NCBI RefSeq assembly: GCF_008831075.1
Contig: NZ_WBJX01000004.1
Location: forward strand, 359,358-423,357
Source of the DNA: Pseudoclavibacter terrae
Lineage (GTDB): Bacteria > Actinomycetota > Actinomycetes > Actinomycetales > Microbacteriaceae
Direction of reading: 5' to 3'
Length of the DNA stretch: 64,000 nt
A model generated the notes under the pieces. That model saw nothing but the letters and a program-made list of their open reading frames with translations, was not told where the DNA came from and searched no databases. Below, one piece after another: positions 25,024-33,777 of the stretch. The position numbers and the translations under genes are program-made. How positions within the stretch are numbered: position 1 is the first letter of the stretch; every line of letters starts with the position of its first letter.

Positions 25024-26915
25024 CGCCGCTGAACCCGACCACGCCGAACGAAACGCGCGACGCGTCCGCCGGGCCCGACTCGCCAGACCTGACCGCCGCG
25101 CCCCAACCCGCGCCCGCGCCCGCGCCTGCCCTCCTGCCCATCGCGACGGGCCGCGAAACGGCGCACACCGTCGCCGCTCTGCTGCGCGCATCCCGGACCC
25201 GGATCGCGGCCATCGTGCTGCTGCTCCTCGGCGGGTCCTCGTCCACGCTGCTCGTTCCGCGCCTCCTGGGGTGGCTCGTCGACCTCGTCACGGGAGGCGC
25301 CGGCGTGGCCGCGCTCGTCACACCGGGCGTGCTGCTGCTCCTCGTCACGGCGGTCTCCGCGCTGCTGGCCTACGCGGGCATCCGCCTGCTCGTCGCTCTG
25401 GTGCAGGAGCTGGTGAGCTCCCTCCGCGAGGACGCCATGGGCGTCGTGCTCGCGATGCGCGCGAGCCAGGCCGAGAGCTCCGACTCTTCGGACATCGTGT
25501 CGCGCGTGACCGGCGACGTCGAGTCCGTGACCGAGGCCGCCTCGGGTGTGCTGCCGGCGGTCACGCAGTCGTCGTTCATGATCGTGCTGTCGCTGGCTGG
25601 GATCGCCGCGATCAACCCGTGGCTCGGGCTCGCCGCACTGGTGGCCGTGCCCGTTCAGGTGCTCGCGACGCGGTCCTTCATCCGTCGGTCCCGCCCCGTG
25701 TACGCGGAGATGCGGGTCGCCGAGGCCGAGCGCGGACAGGTCATCATCGAGGGCGTCAGCGGGGCCGACACGATCCGCGCCCACCGCCGCCAAGCGCATC
25801 AGCTCGCCGAGGTGGATGCGCGCAGCCTCCGCTCGATCGACCTCCAGTACGAGGCGGCGCGCATCCGCACGACGTTCTTCGGGCGCCTGAACGCGGGCGA
25901 GTACCTGGGCGTCGCGGCGATCCTGATCGTCAGCTTCTGGCTCGTGCAGGCGGGTGCTGTCTCGGTCGGCGGTGCAACCGCTGCCGCCCTCTACTTCCTC
26001 GCGCTCTTCGGCCCCATCGGGTCGCTGCTGTCGAGCATCGACGAGCTGCAGCTCGCCGGTGTCGGCCTCGCGAGGCTCGTGGGGGTCGTCGGGGCCGGCC
26101 GGCACCGCGTGAGCGACCGTCAGGGTGACGTGGCGCCTGCAGCCCCCGTCGAGGTGCTGCCAGAAACGCAGTCTGGGCCGTCGGCGATGCCCGCCATTGC
26201 AGTCGACGCGGTCGATTTCAGCTACGACGGCGAGCGGATGCAGCTCTCCGACGTCACCCTGACTGTCGCGCCGGGTGAGCGCGTGGCGCTCGTCGGCGAG
26301 AGCGGGTCGGGCAAGAGCACGCTCGCGCAGCTCATCGTCGGGGCGTTCGACCCGACGGGCGGCTCGGTGCTCGTGGATGGGCGGACCGCGGCGGACCGCG
26401 AGCGCGACGCGAGCGTGATGCTCGTCACGCAGGAGATCCACGTGTTCGCAGCGACGATCGCCGAGAATCTGCGCTTCGGGGCGCCCGCGGCGAGCGGTGA
26501 ACAGCTCGCGGACGCGGTGCGCGAGGTCGGGGCCGAGTGGCTGCTCGAGCTCGAAGACGGCCTCGAGACCCGGGTGGGCGCATCCGGCCTCGCGCTCGAC
26601 GGCGCCGCCGCCCAGCAGCTCGCACTCGCCCGGGTGCTGTTGCGCAAGCCCGCGATCCTGGTGCTCGACGAGGCGACCGCGGAGGGCGGGGGCGACGACC
26701 CGCTCGGCCTCGATGCCGCCCTCACGGTGGCGGCCAGCGGCCGCACCTCGGTCGTCGTCGCGCACCGCCTGTCGCAGGCGCGCGTCGCCGACAGGATCGT
26801 GGTCCTCCGGGCCGGGAAGGTCGTCGAGCTGGGTGCTCACGACGAACTGGTTCGCCGTGGCGGTGAATACGCCCGCCTGTGGGCCGCCTGGCAGAGCGCC
26901 TCCCCGGCCGGCTAG
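25020..26915 (+). CDS. ABC exporter half-transporter B, catalytic partner
   Basis: A 631-residue half-transporter with six helices (about residues 60-340). The ATPase domain has an intact Walker A (GESGSGKST, 426-434), Gln471, Walker B ILVLDEAT and His582 (VVVAHRLS). Its signature motif is degraded to LDGAA (526-530). With partner A this leaves one complete ATP site (B's Walker A with A's LSGGQ) and one dead site, as in asymmetric heterodimeric exporters such as TM287/288. It overlaps gene A by ATGA. The N-terminus has a Pro/Ala-rich tail of about 45 residues. Confidence 0.9.
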   Translation: MTPLNPTTPNETRDASAGPDSPDLTAAPQPAPAPAPALLPIATGRETAHTVAALLRASRTRIAAIVLLLLGGSSSTLLVPRLLGWLVDLVTGGAGVAALVTPGVLLLLVTAVSALLAYAGIRLLVALVQELVSSLREDAMGVVLAMRASQAESSDSSDIVSRVTGDVESVTEAASGVLPAVTQSSFMIVLSLAGIAAINPWLGLAALVAVPVQVLATRSFIRRSRPVYAEMRVAEAERGQVIIEGVSGADTIRAHRRQAHQLAEVDARSLRSIDLQYEAARIRTTFFGRLNAGEYLGVAAILIVSFWLVQAGAVSVGGATAAALYFLALFGPIGSLLSSIDELQLAGVGLARLVGVVGAGRHRVSDRQGDVAPAAPVEVLPETQSGPSAMPAIAVDAVDFSYDGERMQLSDVTLTVAPGERVALVGESGSGKSTLAQLIVGAFDPTGGSVLVDGRTAADRERDASVMLVTQEIHVFAATIAENLRFGAPAASGEQLADAVREVGAEWLLELEDGLETRVGASGLALDGAAAQQLALARVLLRKPAILVLDEATAEGGGDDPLGLDAALTVAASGRTSVVVAHRLSQARVADRIVVLRAGKVVELGAHDELVRRGGEYARLWAAWQSASPAG

Positions 26916-26970
26916 GCCCTCGCCTCGCGCGCGAGGGAGCGCGACGCGCCCGCCGGAAACACGGGGGTGG

Positions 26971-26976
26971 GAGAAT
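26971..26976 (+). promoter_or_regulatory. -10 box GAGAAT, leaderless purT
   Basis: GAGAAT lies 6 nt before the ATG at 26983 and supports that start over longer in-frame starts inside the exporter gene. Confidence 0.45.
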
Positions 26977-26982
26977 GCGTGC

Positions 26983-28191
26983 ATGACGGATGGCACCCTC
27001 GGCACCCCGCTCACCTCGGCTTCGACGCGCGCGCTGCTGCTCGGCGCAGGCGAACTCGGCAAGGAGGTCGCGATCGAGCTGCAGCGCCTCGGCGTCGAGG
27101 TCATCGCGGTCGACCGGTACGCGAACGCTCCCGCCATGCAGGTCGCGCACCGCAGTCACGTCGTCGACATGCTCGACCCGGTGGCGCTGCGCGCCGTGCT
27201 GGCGCTCGAGCATCCGGACATCGTGATCCCAGAGGTGGAGGCGATCGCGACGCAGGTGCTCGCCGAGATCGAGGCGGAGGGGCTCACCCGCGTCGTGCCG
27301 ACGGCGCGGGCGACGCAGCTCACGATGGACCGCGAGGGTATCCGCAGGCTGGCCGCCGAGGAGCTCCACCTCGCGACGTCGCCGTACCGTTTCGCGGACA
27401 CGTTCGCGGAGTTCGCGGCGGCCGTCGAAGCCGTCGGTCTGCCGTGCGTCGTGAAGCCGGTCATGTCCTCGTCGGGGAAGGGCCAGTCGGTGATCCGGGA
27501 GCCCGACGACATCCAGGCGTCGTGGGAGTACGCGCAGGAGGGCGGACGCACGGGCCGCGGCAGGGTCATCGTCGAGGGTTTCGTGCCCTTCGACTCCGAG
27601 ATCACGCTGCTCACGGTGCGCCACGTCGGTGGCACGGTGTTCTGCGAGCCGGTCGGGCACACCCAGGTCGACGGCGACTACCGCGAGTCGTGGCAGCCGG
27701 CCGCGTTGCCCGAGGCCGCCCTCGAGAAGGCGAGAGTCGTGGCGAAGACGGTGACGGACGCCCTGGGCGGCTACGGGCTGTTCGGGGTCGAGCTGTTCAT
27801 CGTCGGCGATGACGTGCTCTTCTCGGAGGTGTCGCCGCGGCCGCATGACACGGGCCTCGTGACGCTCGTCTCGCAGGACGTGTCGGAGTTCGCGCTGCAC
27901 GCCCGCGCGGTCCTCGGGCTTCCGGTGTCGGAGCCGCTGCGCATCGGGGCAGGGTCCGGGGAGCCGGCCGCCGCGTCCTGCGCCGTGCTCGCTGAGGGCA
28001 CCGGGGTGCCGGTCGTCGAGGGTGTGGATGCTGCGCTCGCCGTCCCGACGTCGCAGGTGCGGCTCTTCGGAAAGCCGAACGTCGCGGGCAAGCGCCGGGT
28101 CGCCGTCGCGCTCGCGCGCGGCGCCGACGTCGACGAAGCGCGGGAGCGGGCGCGCGAGGCCGCGGCGGCGCTGCGCATCACGCTGGGCTGA
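26983..28191 (+). CDS. purT: Formate-dependent phosphoribosylglycinamide formyltransferase
   Basis: A 402-residue ATP-grasp enzyme that makes formyl-GAR from GAR, formate and ATP in purine synthesis. The N-terminal [20 protein letters not shown] and [20 protein letters not shown] bind GAR. The ATP-grasp core contains [16 protein letters not shown] and the metal-binding [20 protein letters not shown], and the C-terminus has [10 protein letters not shown]. The length matches E. coli PurT. It lies 67 bp after the exporter pair but probably has its own leaderless promoter. Confidence 0.95.
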   Translation: MTDGTLGTPLTSASTRALLLGAGELGKEVAIELQRLGVEVIAVDRYANAPAMQVAHRSHVVDMLDPVALRAVLALEHPDIVIPEVEAIATQVLAEIEAEGLTRVVPTARATQLTMDREGIRRLAAEELHLATSPYRFADTFAEFAAAVEAVGLPCVVKPVMSSSGKGQSVIREPDDIQASWEYAQEGGRTGRGRVIVEGFVPFDSEITLLTVRHVGGTVFCEPVGHTQVDGDYRESWQPAALPEAALEKARVVAKTVTDALGGYGLFGVELFIVGDDVLFSEVSPRPHDTGLVTLVSQDVSEFALHARAVLGLPVSEPLRIGAGSGEPAAASCAVLAEGTGVPVVEGVDAALAVPTSQVRLFGKPNVAGKRRVAVALARGADVDEARERAREAAAALRITLG

Positions 28192-28342
28192 GGAGAGCGG
28201 ACCCGCACTGGCGGGAGGCGTCGGGCTGGGCGCGCAAGCCTGGGGTCAGCGTGCGCGGGACCGCGCGGCGCCCGTGCGCCGGAGGATCAACTGGAGCAGG
28301 ACGGCGCCGGCGATGATGCCGAGCTGCGCGCCGCCCCAGGCA

Positions 28343-28400
28343 CAGACCTCCGGGAAATGCGTGTTCCCCGCGGAGCGAACCTGCATTTCTCGCAGGTCTG
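28343..28400. repeat. Palindromic repeat, family B-like, copy 3
   Basis: There are three nested perfect stems: CAGACCT/AGGTCTG, GAAATGC/GCATTTC and GTTC/GAAC. The outer arms are the same as those of the two elements at 15.8-15.9 kb, but the inner stem is different. It lies in the 217-bp spacer between convergent purT and HAD genes and may act as a terminator there. Confidence 0.7.
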
Positions 28401-28408
28401 CGCCCGCG

Positions 28409-29302
28409 CTACCCCTCCAGCCCGAGCTCGCGCACGCATTCGCGGAGGAACGCGGCGCCGGCATCGTCGTGGATGAGGTCGCCGAACGTGACGACCTCAT
28501 AGTCCTTCTCGAGGATCCCGTCGGCGGGGCGAACGTCGACGTGCGCGGCGTCGTACCCGCTGGCGTGCAGCTCGTCGGCCATCTTGTAGTCGCTGCGCGA
28601 GTCGCCGACCGAGCGCCACCGCTTCGGCAGCGGGCCGGCGGCCTTGAACTCGGCGAGGGCGCGGCGGGCGCCGTGATCCTTGTCGAGCTTCACCGACTCG
28701 ATGTCGGTCGAGATGATCGTGGGGTCGATGCGGAACGGGACGAGGCCCCGCGCATCCGGAGCCTCCCGGTCGCCGTGGCGCATGCCGATGCCCTGCTGCG
28801 CGGCAAGCTCGAACGCGGCGTCGTCGAAGGCCTTCTGCCGTTCGAGGTAGGCCTCAGAGCTGACGTCGGTGCGCTGCTCGACCGAGATCATGGCCTTCTT
28901 GGTCTCGTCGAAGAAGAGGACGTCGCTGAACTCCCCCTCGCCCAGCTCGCGGATCGCGGCGACGTAGGCGGCGGGCGGCACGACCGACTCGTCGATGTGG
29001 AGCTCGCTCATCCCTTCGGGTGAAATCGCCGACCAGGTTCCACCCTTCTCGTACACGCCGAACATGCGCGCGCCCGGCTGCTGCAGCGCGTCGGCGAGCC
29101 CGTTCTCGAACAGCGGCTCGATGACTCGCTCGCGAATGAACTCCTCGGAGCGGCCCGTGATGAACGCGATGGGAACGCCCGCGGCGGCGAGCGTGACGAG
29201 GTCATCGAGGATGCTCTGGATCGCGACGGTGCGGGTCACTGGGCTCGCGATGGGGCCGTCGACGTCGAGGAGGAGGCCGAGGTCAGGCGTTGAAGTGGTC
29301 AC
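28409..29302 (-). CDS. HAD-superfamily hydrolase
   Basis: A 297-residue cytoplasmic phosphatase-type HAD protein. Motif I is LLDVDGPIASP (residues 11-21, nucleophile Asp13), motif II is FITGRS, the motif III Lys lies in SVKLDKDHGARRAL, and motif IV is VGDSRSDYKMAD. A large cap of about 100 residues lies between motifs II and III, so it belongs to the Cof-like branch. The substrate is unknown. It is convergent with purT and divergent from the adaptor-ATPase-permease operon. Confidence 0.82.
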   Translation of the reverse strand: MTTSTPDLGLLLDVDGPIASPVTRTVAIQSILDDLVTLAAAGVPIAFITGRSEEFIRERVIEPLFENGLADALQQPGARMFGVYEKGGTWSAISPEGMSELHIDESVVPPAAYVAAIRELGEGEFSDVLFFDETKKAMISVEQRTDVSSEAYLERQKAFDDAAFELAAQQGIGMRHGDREAPDARGLVPFRIDPTIISTDIESVKLDKDHGARRALAEFKAAGPLPKRWRSVGDSRSDYKMADELHASGYDAAHVDVRPADGILEKDYEVVTFGDLIHDDAGAAFLRECVRELGLEG

Positions 29303-29448
29303 GTCTCATTGTGGCAGGGGGCGAGTACCCGGGTCCAGGACGGGCGCGCCCAGTGTCGTCGGCCCCTGCTACCTTGTGCGCGGGGTCGGCTTCCGCATCA
29401 GGCCGGCGTAACCCGCAGATGTCGTCGCGGTCCTACGATGCGGACAGA

Positions 29449-30519
29449 ATGGAGCTCGGCGTGCGCGTATGGAAGTCCTGGATCTGGCCGGGAATCAAGA
29501 TCCTCCTGGTGGCCGTGATCGCCGTCGCGCTCGTCAAGATCGCCTTCTTCAGCTCCGCACCGGAAGAGTCCGCCGCCGTGCCGACCGGTGAGATCGTCGA
29601 GCCCATGATCAGCCCCGTCCTCGGCACCATCACGAACGACGTCACCTTGACCGCGAACGTGCAGGAGTCACCTGCCGTTGAAGCGAAGGTGCCCATGATG
29701 GGCACGGTCGACGCCGTCTACGCGACGCAGGGCGGGCGGGTCGAGGCGGGTGACGTGCTCGCGTCGATCCGCAACGAGAAGACGCCGCCCGCCGTGGCCC
29801 CGACGGCACCGGATGCGAGCGGCGAGGCTCAGCCAGCGCCGGCCGCCGAGCCGGAGTACGAATGGAACGAGATCGTGGCGCCGACGTCGGGCACGATCAC
29901 GAAGCTCAACCTCATCGCTGAGCAGCAGGTGTCCGTCGGAGAGGCGCCGGTCGCGATCACGCCGGCGAGCTTCGTCGTGAAGGGCACGATCCCACCTGCC
30001 CAGCTGTACCGTCTCGCGACGACGCCGACGGATGCGCAGGTCACGATCACGGCCGGCCCTGCACCGTTCACGTGCACCGAGCTTCGCATCGCGTCTGGTG
30101 CCGCGGCGAAGAGCAGCAGCGCCGCGGGGGACCCGACCGGCGCATCCGGTGCGGCCGAGACGACGGACACGACGACCGTCACGTGCCGTGTTCCTGCCGA
30201 GGTGACCGTCTTCCCCGGCCTCGAGGCGAACGTCGTGCTGCACGGCGGGGTGGCGGAGAACGTGCTCACCCTGCCCATCACAGCCGTGAAGGGCCAGGCA
30301 GAGACGGGTGTCGTGTTCGTGCAGGGTGCCGACGGCAGCATCGAGGAACGCGAGGTGAAGCTGGGCCTCACCGACGGGACCCTCGTGCAGATCGCTGAGG
30401 GCGTCTCCGAGACCGACATCGTGCTCGAGTTCGTGCCCGGCGCCGACCAGGCGGCACCGGAGGACTGCTTCATCGACCCGATGAGCGGCACAGAGGTGTG
30501 CGGAATGCTGGGCGGCTGA
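29449..30519 (+). CDS. Membrane-fusion/efflux adaptor protein (MacA/HlyD-like)
   Basis: A 356-residue protein anchored by one N-terminal helix (IKILLVAVIAVALVKIAFF, about residues 13-31). The biotinyl-lipoyl-like domain is split: PMMGTVDAVYATQGGRVEAG and a second half IVAPTSGTITKLNLIAEQ. The periplasmic-type beta barrel ends FVPGADQAAPEDCFIDPMSG. Between them is a short Ala/Pro linker instead of the long hairpin used to reach an outer membrane. TACGAT lies about 10 nt upstream; an alternative ATG at 29419 is possible. It is first in a three-gene ABC operon. Confidence 0.8.
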   Translation: MELGVRVWKSWIWPGIKILLVAVIAVALVKIAFFSSAPEESAAVPTGEIVEPMISPVLGTITNDVTLTANVQESPAVEAKVPMMGTVDAVYATQGGRVEAGDVLASIRNEKTPPAVAPTAPDASGEAQPAPAAEPEYEWNEIVAPTSGTITKLNLIAEQQVSVGEAPVAITPASFVVKGTIPPAQLYRLATTPTDAQVTITAGPAPFTCTELRIASGAAAKSSSAAGDPTGASGAAETTDTTTVTCRVPAEVTVFPGLEANVVLHGGVAENVLTLPITAVKGQAETGVVFVQGADGSIEEREVKLGLTDGTLVQIAEGVSETDIVLEFVPGADQAAPEDCFIDPMSGTEVCGMLGG

Positions 30520-30520
30520 G

Positions 30521-31441
30521 GTGGCGTTCATCGAGCTCCGCGACATCTCGAAGTCGGTGCGGGCCGCCGATGACAGCGAGCTGCACATCCTGCGCGGCGT
30601 GAACCTGCGGATCGAAGAGGGCGAGCACCTCTCCATCGTGGGCCGTTCGGGGTCGGGCAAGTCGACGCTGCTGAACATCCTCGGGCTCCTGGACGCGCCG
30701 ACGAGCGGCGAGCTGCTCTTCGACGGCAAGCCGACCGCCGCGCTGCGGCTGCGGGCGCGTGACCGGATGCGCGGCGCCCAGATCGGCTTCGTGTTCCAGC
30801 AGTTCAATCTGCTCGAGGGGCGCACGGCGACGGAGAACGTCGCCATGCCGCTGCTCTACGCCCGCGATCGCTCGTTCTGGCGGCGAGACGCGCTCGCCAG
30901 GGAGGCGCTCACCGATGTGGGGCTCGATCATCGCCTCGACTCGCTGCCCACGCGCCTCTCCGGCGGTGAGCAGCAACGCGTCGCGATCGCGCGCGCCATC
31001 GTGCGCCGGCCGAGGGTGATCCTCGCCGATGAGCCCACCGGGGCGCTCGACGTCGAGACGGGCGCGCGCGTCATGACGCTGCTCGCCGACATCTCGAAGG
31101 AGACCGGGGCAGCGCTGGTCACCATCACCCACGACGAGAGTGTCGCGGCGAGAGCCGACCGGATGCTGCGGCTCGACGCGGGCGTGCTGGTCCCGTCGAG
31201 CGCTGGCGGGGGTACGGATGCCGTCGCACATCCGGGCACGGGCCTGCATTCGGACAGGCGCACGACGACAGACCTGGAACTGGACCTAGACCTGGACCTG
31301 GAGCTGGAGCTCGACGCGCCCTCGACCGCTCCCTCACTGAGAGCTGAGACCGAGACCGGCACTCGGTCCGCGGCCGGGACGACGGCCGGGGCGAGGGCCG
31401 GGACGACGGAAGCGACTCCTGCGGAAGGCGCGAGCGCATGA
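30521..31441 (+). CDS. MacB/LolD-type ABC transporter ATP-binding protein
   Basis: A 306-residue ATPase with Walker A VGRSGSGKST, Q-loop FVFQQFNLLEG, signature RLSGGEQQRVAIARA, Walker B VILADEPTGALD and H-loop TITHDE, the pattern of MacB/LolD ATPases. After about residue 225 there is an unusual low-complexity tail with alternating Asp/Glu and Leu (LELDLDLDLELELD), then a Thr/Ala/Gly-rich end. The GTG start is one base after the adaptor stop. The stop overlaps the permease ATG. Confidence 0.9.
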   Translation: MAFIELRDISKSVRAADDSELHILRGVNLRIEEGEHLSIVGRSGSGKSTLLNILGLLDAPTSGELLFDGKPTAALRLRARDRMRGAQIGFVFQQFNLLEGRTATENVAMPLLYARDRSFWRRDALAREALTDVGLDHRLDSLPTRLSGGEQQRVAIARAIVRRPRVILADEPTGALDVETGARVMTLLADISKETGAALVTITHDESVAARADRMLRLDAGVLVPSSAGGGTDAVAHPGTGLHSDRRTTTDLELDLDLDLELELDAPSTAPSLRAETETGTRSAAGTTAGARAGTTEATPAEGASA

Positions 31442-32727
31442 GCTGGTTGACGCAGGTTGCCGGCGCGTTCATCGAGGCCTGGGATGAGCTGCGGGTGCAC
31501 CGGGTGCGCGTGACGCTGGCACTCGTCGGCATCGGGATCGCCGTGTTCGCGATCGTCGCCGTCACGGGGCTCGGGTCGATCACGCGGCAGTCGTCAATCG
31601 AGATATCCGAGCGCTCGAGCGGCCGACCCGCGAGCTACCAGCTGATGGTGTCGAGCGAGGCCACCGACGACAAGGTGGAGGCCTACGAGGCGGCGTATGC
31701 CGCCGCCATCGAACGGTATGGGATCACCTACCAGTCGACGTCCGGGTACGGGGCGACGCGCATCCAGTTCCTTGACGGCGTCGCCGAGGTCGAGTCGATG
31801 ATCGTCGATCCGGCGTACGGCGAGATGCACCGGGTGAAGCTGCTCGACGGGTCCTGGCTCACGGCCAGCGACGCCGACCGTCTCGCGCCAGCGGTCGTCA
31901 TCAACGAGACCATGTGGAACCGGCTCGGCAACCCCTCGATGGCTGAGCATCCGACGCTCAAGGTCGCAGGGTCGGCGCCGACCACGGCCGTCGTGGTCGG
32001 TGTCTCCGCGAACATCTACCCGGACTACCCGGAGCAGCTCTACGTTCTGAGTGACGCGCAGCACCTGCTCGGCGCCAGCTCGGGCGGCGGGATGATGGGC
32101 GGTGGCGGCATGATGAGTGGAGTCTTCACCGACCCGTTGGCTGCTGGCTCGGAGGGCGACTCCGCGACGTTCCCCACGTACGAGCTGTGGCTGCCCCTTG
32201 AGAACCACGAGCAGCTGTCGAGCCAGATCGTTCGGGACCTGAAGGCGGCGCTCGGTGACGGCGGGGCGGTCGAAGCGCAGCGCATGGACTACCTGGCGTG
32301 GGGCGACGATCCGTTCCTGGCGGTGCAGATCCTGGTGACGGCCGTCGGCGGCATCGTGCTGCTGGTCGGCACGATCGGGTTCGTGAACCTGTCCATCGTG
32401 ACGGTCAAGCAGCGGGTGCGGGAGATCGGCATCCGTCGCTCGTTCGGAGCAACCGGGGGGCGCGTGTTCTTCTCGATCCTGCTGGAGAGTGTCGTGGGGA
32501 CGCTGCTCGCTGGCGTCGTGGGGATCGGATGCGCGATCGTGCTGCTGCAGAATCCGCTTGTCCAGGAGGCGATCACGGGTGGGCTCGGACTCACCGATTC
32601 GGTGCCGTTCCCAGTGGATGCTGCGGTGCTCGGCATCGTCGTCAGTGTCGGCGTCGGCCTTCTCGCGGGGTTCATCCCCGCCGTCATCGCGACCCGCAGC
32701 AACGTGATCGACGCGATCAGGTCGTAG
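31438..32727 (+). CDS. FtsX-family ABC transporter permease (MacB-like)
   Basis: A 429-residue permease with four helices. One follows DELRVHRVRVTLALVGIGIA near residue 17. A large extracytoplasmic domain of about 250 residues follows, then three helices from about residue 290, including GFVNLSIVTVKQRVREIGIR. The extracytoplasmic domain has a Gly/Met loop (GGGMMGGGGMMSG, about residue 220). It is translationally coupled to the ATPase by ATGA. With the adaptor it forms a MacAB-like exporter or a mechanotransmission complex. The substrate is unknown. Confidence 0.87.
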   Translation: MSWLTQVAGAFIEAWDELRVHRVRVTLALVGIGIAVFAIVAVTGLGSITRQSSIEISERSSGRPASYQLMVSSEATDDKVEAYEAAYAAAIERYGITYQSTSGYGATRIQFLDGVAEVESMIVDPAYGEMHRVKLLDGSWLTASDADRLAPAVVINETMWNRLGNPSMAEHPTLKVAGSAPTTAVVVGVSANIYPDYPEQLYVLSDAQHLLGASSGGGMMGGGGMMSGVFTDPLAAGSEGDSATFPTYELWLPLENHEQLSSQIVRDLKAALGDGGAVEAQRMDYLAWGDDPFLAVQILVTAVGGIVLLVGTIGFVNLSIVTVKQRVREIGIRRSFGATGGRVFFSILLESVVGTLLAGVVGIGCAIVLLQNPLVQEAITGGLGLTDSVPFPVDAAVLGIVVSVGVGLLAGFIPAVIATRSNVIDAIRS

Positions 32728-32841
32728 GGGCGTCGCGCGGGGTCCGGCGGGGTCCGGGGGGGCCGGGGTCGCGGCGGCTCGCTGGGCTGCACGGCGACCG
32801 GCGGGTCGGTTGATCGGCTGGCGCGGCCTCGGGCGCGGCGG

Positions 32842-33510
32842 TTAGCTGGCTGGCGCGGCCTCGGGCGCGGCGATCGGCGTGCCGAAGCGAAGGGCGGCGA
32901 CGACGGCCCAGATCAGGAGCAGCGGCAGCGCGACGTAGGCGGCGGCCATGAGGGGTGCGCTCAGCGTCAGGTAGCCGGCGGCGGATGCGAGCAGGGCGAG
33001 GACGGTCGCACCGCTGACAAGCGTCGCCCAGAGCACGCGCCGACTCTGGCCCATCAGCACGATCAGTACGAGGGCTGCGAGCGCCAGCATCTTCACGCCA
33101 TCGACGACCTGGATGGCCGCCCAGATCTGGCCGGAGTCGAGCCCGATCACGCCTGCTGCGCCGTCGGATGCGAGCCCGAACGTGAGGAGCGCTTCGCCGG
33201 CCAGCTGGATGAGCGAGAGCACAAGCGTTGCCAGGCCCGCGCCGCGGGTGGCGCTGCGCATCCGCTCGCTGCCGAGCAGGGTCGACATCCCGTAGAGGGC
33301 GACGGCGGCGAGTCCGTGCACGAGTGCCGCGTTGACGAGCACGCTCGGCGAGGTGGCGTAGGCCGCGGCGATGGTGGCGGAGCTGTCGCTGGGGGCGACG
33401 TCGGGGGCACCGACCAGCAGGCCGCTGACCCAGGCCGACACGTAGACGCCGCACCACACCCACAGCGTGCGCTGGATCTCGAGCGTCGGGGCTGCGAGTG
33501 GTGAAGTCAT
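32842..33510 (-). CDS. Hypothetical six-helix membrane protein
   Basis: A 222-residue protein with about six hydrophobic segments (residues 15-35, 55-77, 90-112, 124-152, 158-180 and 187-207). It resembles DUF4386-like membrane proteins in layout, but no motif fixes a family. TAGCGT lies 6 nt before the ATG, so it is probably leaderless. It is convergent with the FtsX-type permease. Confidence 0.65.
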   Translation of the reverse strand: MTSPLAAPTLEIQRTLWVWCGVYVSAWVSGLLVGAPDVAPSDSSATIAAAYATSPSVLVNAALVHGLAAVALYGMSTLLGSERMRSATRGAGLATLVLSLIQLAGEALLTFGLASDGAAGVIGLDSGQIWAAIQVVDGVKMLALAALVLIVLMGQSRRVLWATLVSGATVLALLASAAGYLTLSAPLMAAAYVALPLLLIWAVVAALRFGTPIAAPEAAPAS

Positions 33511-33516
33511 GCGGCC

Positions 33517-33522
33517 ACGCTA
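33517..33522 (-). promoter_or_regulatory. -10 box TAGCGT, leaderless membrane protein gene
   Basis: It lies 6 nt before the ATG at 33510 on the minus strand. Confidence 0.4.
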
Positions 33523-33529
33523 GCCGGGG

Positions 33530-33605
33530 CGCGGGAATGGATGCTGTGTTCAGGCGGGTGGGTGCTGGGCTCTCGCGGATGGATGCTCAGCTCACGCGGG
33601 TGCGG
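33530..33605. repeat. Degenerate 21-22-bp tandem repeat
   Basis: About three and a half imperfect units of the form CGCGGATGGATGCTCAGCTCA lie in the spacer between the divergent membrane-protein and HNH genes. Confidence 0.5.
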
Positions 33606-33777
33606 TGCGCTCGCGGCGGTCCACTGTCTGCCCCTTCCGAGCGATACCCCCGTGAATGGGGTTCGTCGGGTGATGGGGGGACCCGCCTGTCACCGTTTCC
33701 CTCAGAAAAGTGGCGCCCATGGTCAAGAAGTGATGCCCGAAACACAGAATGTCGGTGGTCCGGGAGACGATGGAGGC

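Noticed and set aside
28246-28500. 84-codon minus-strand open frame between purT and the HAD gene
   Set aside because: Its first half overlaps the HAD coding sequence and its middle is made of the nested palindrome at 28343-28400; only a short hydrophobic stretch near the end looks protein-like. No start signal is seen.
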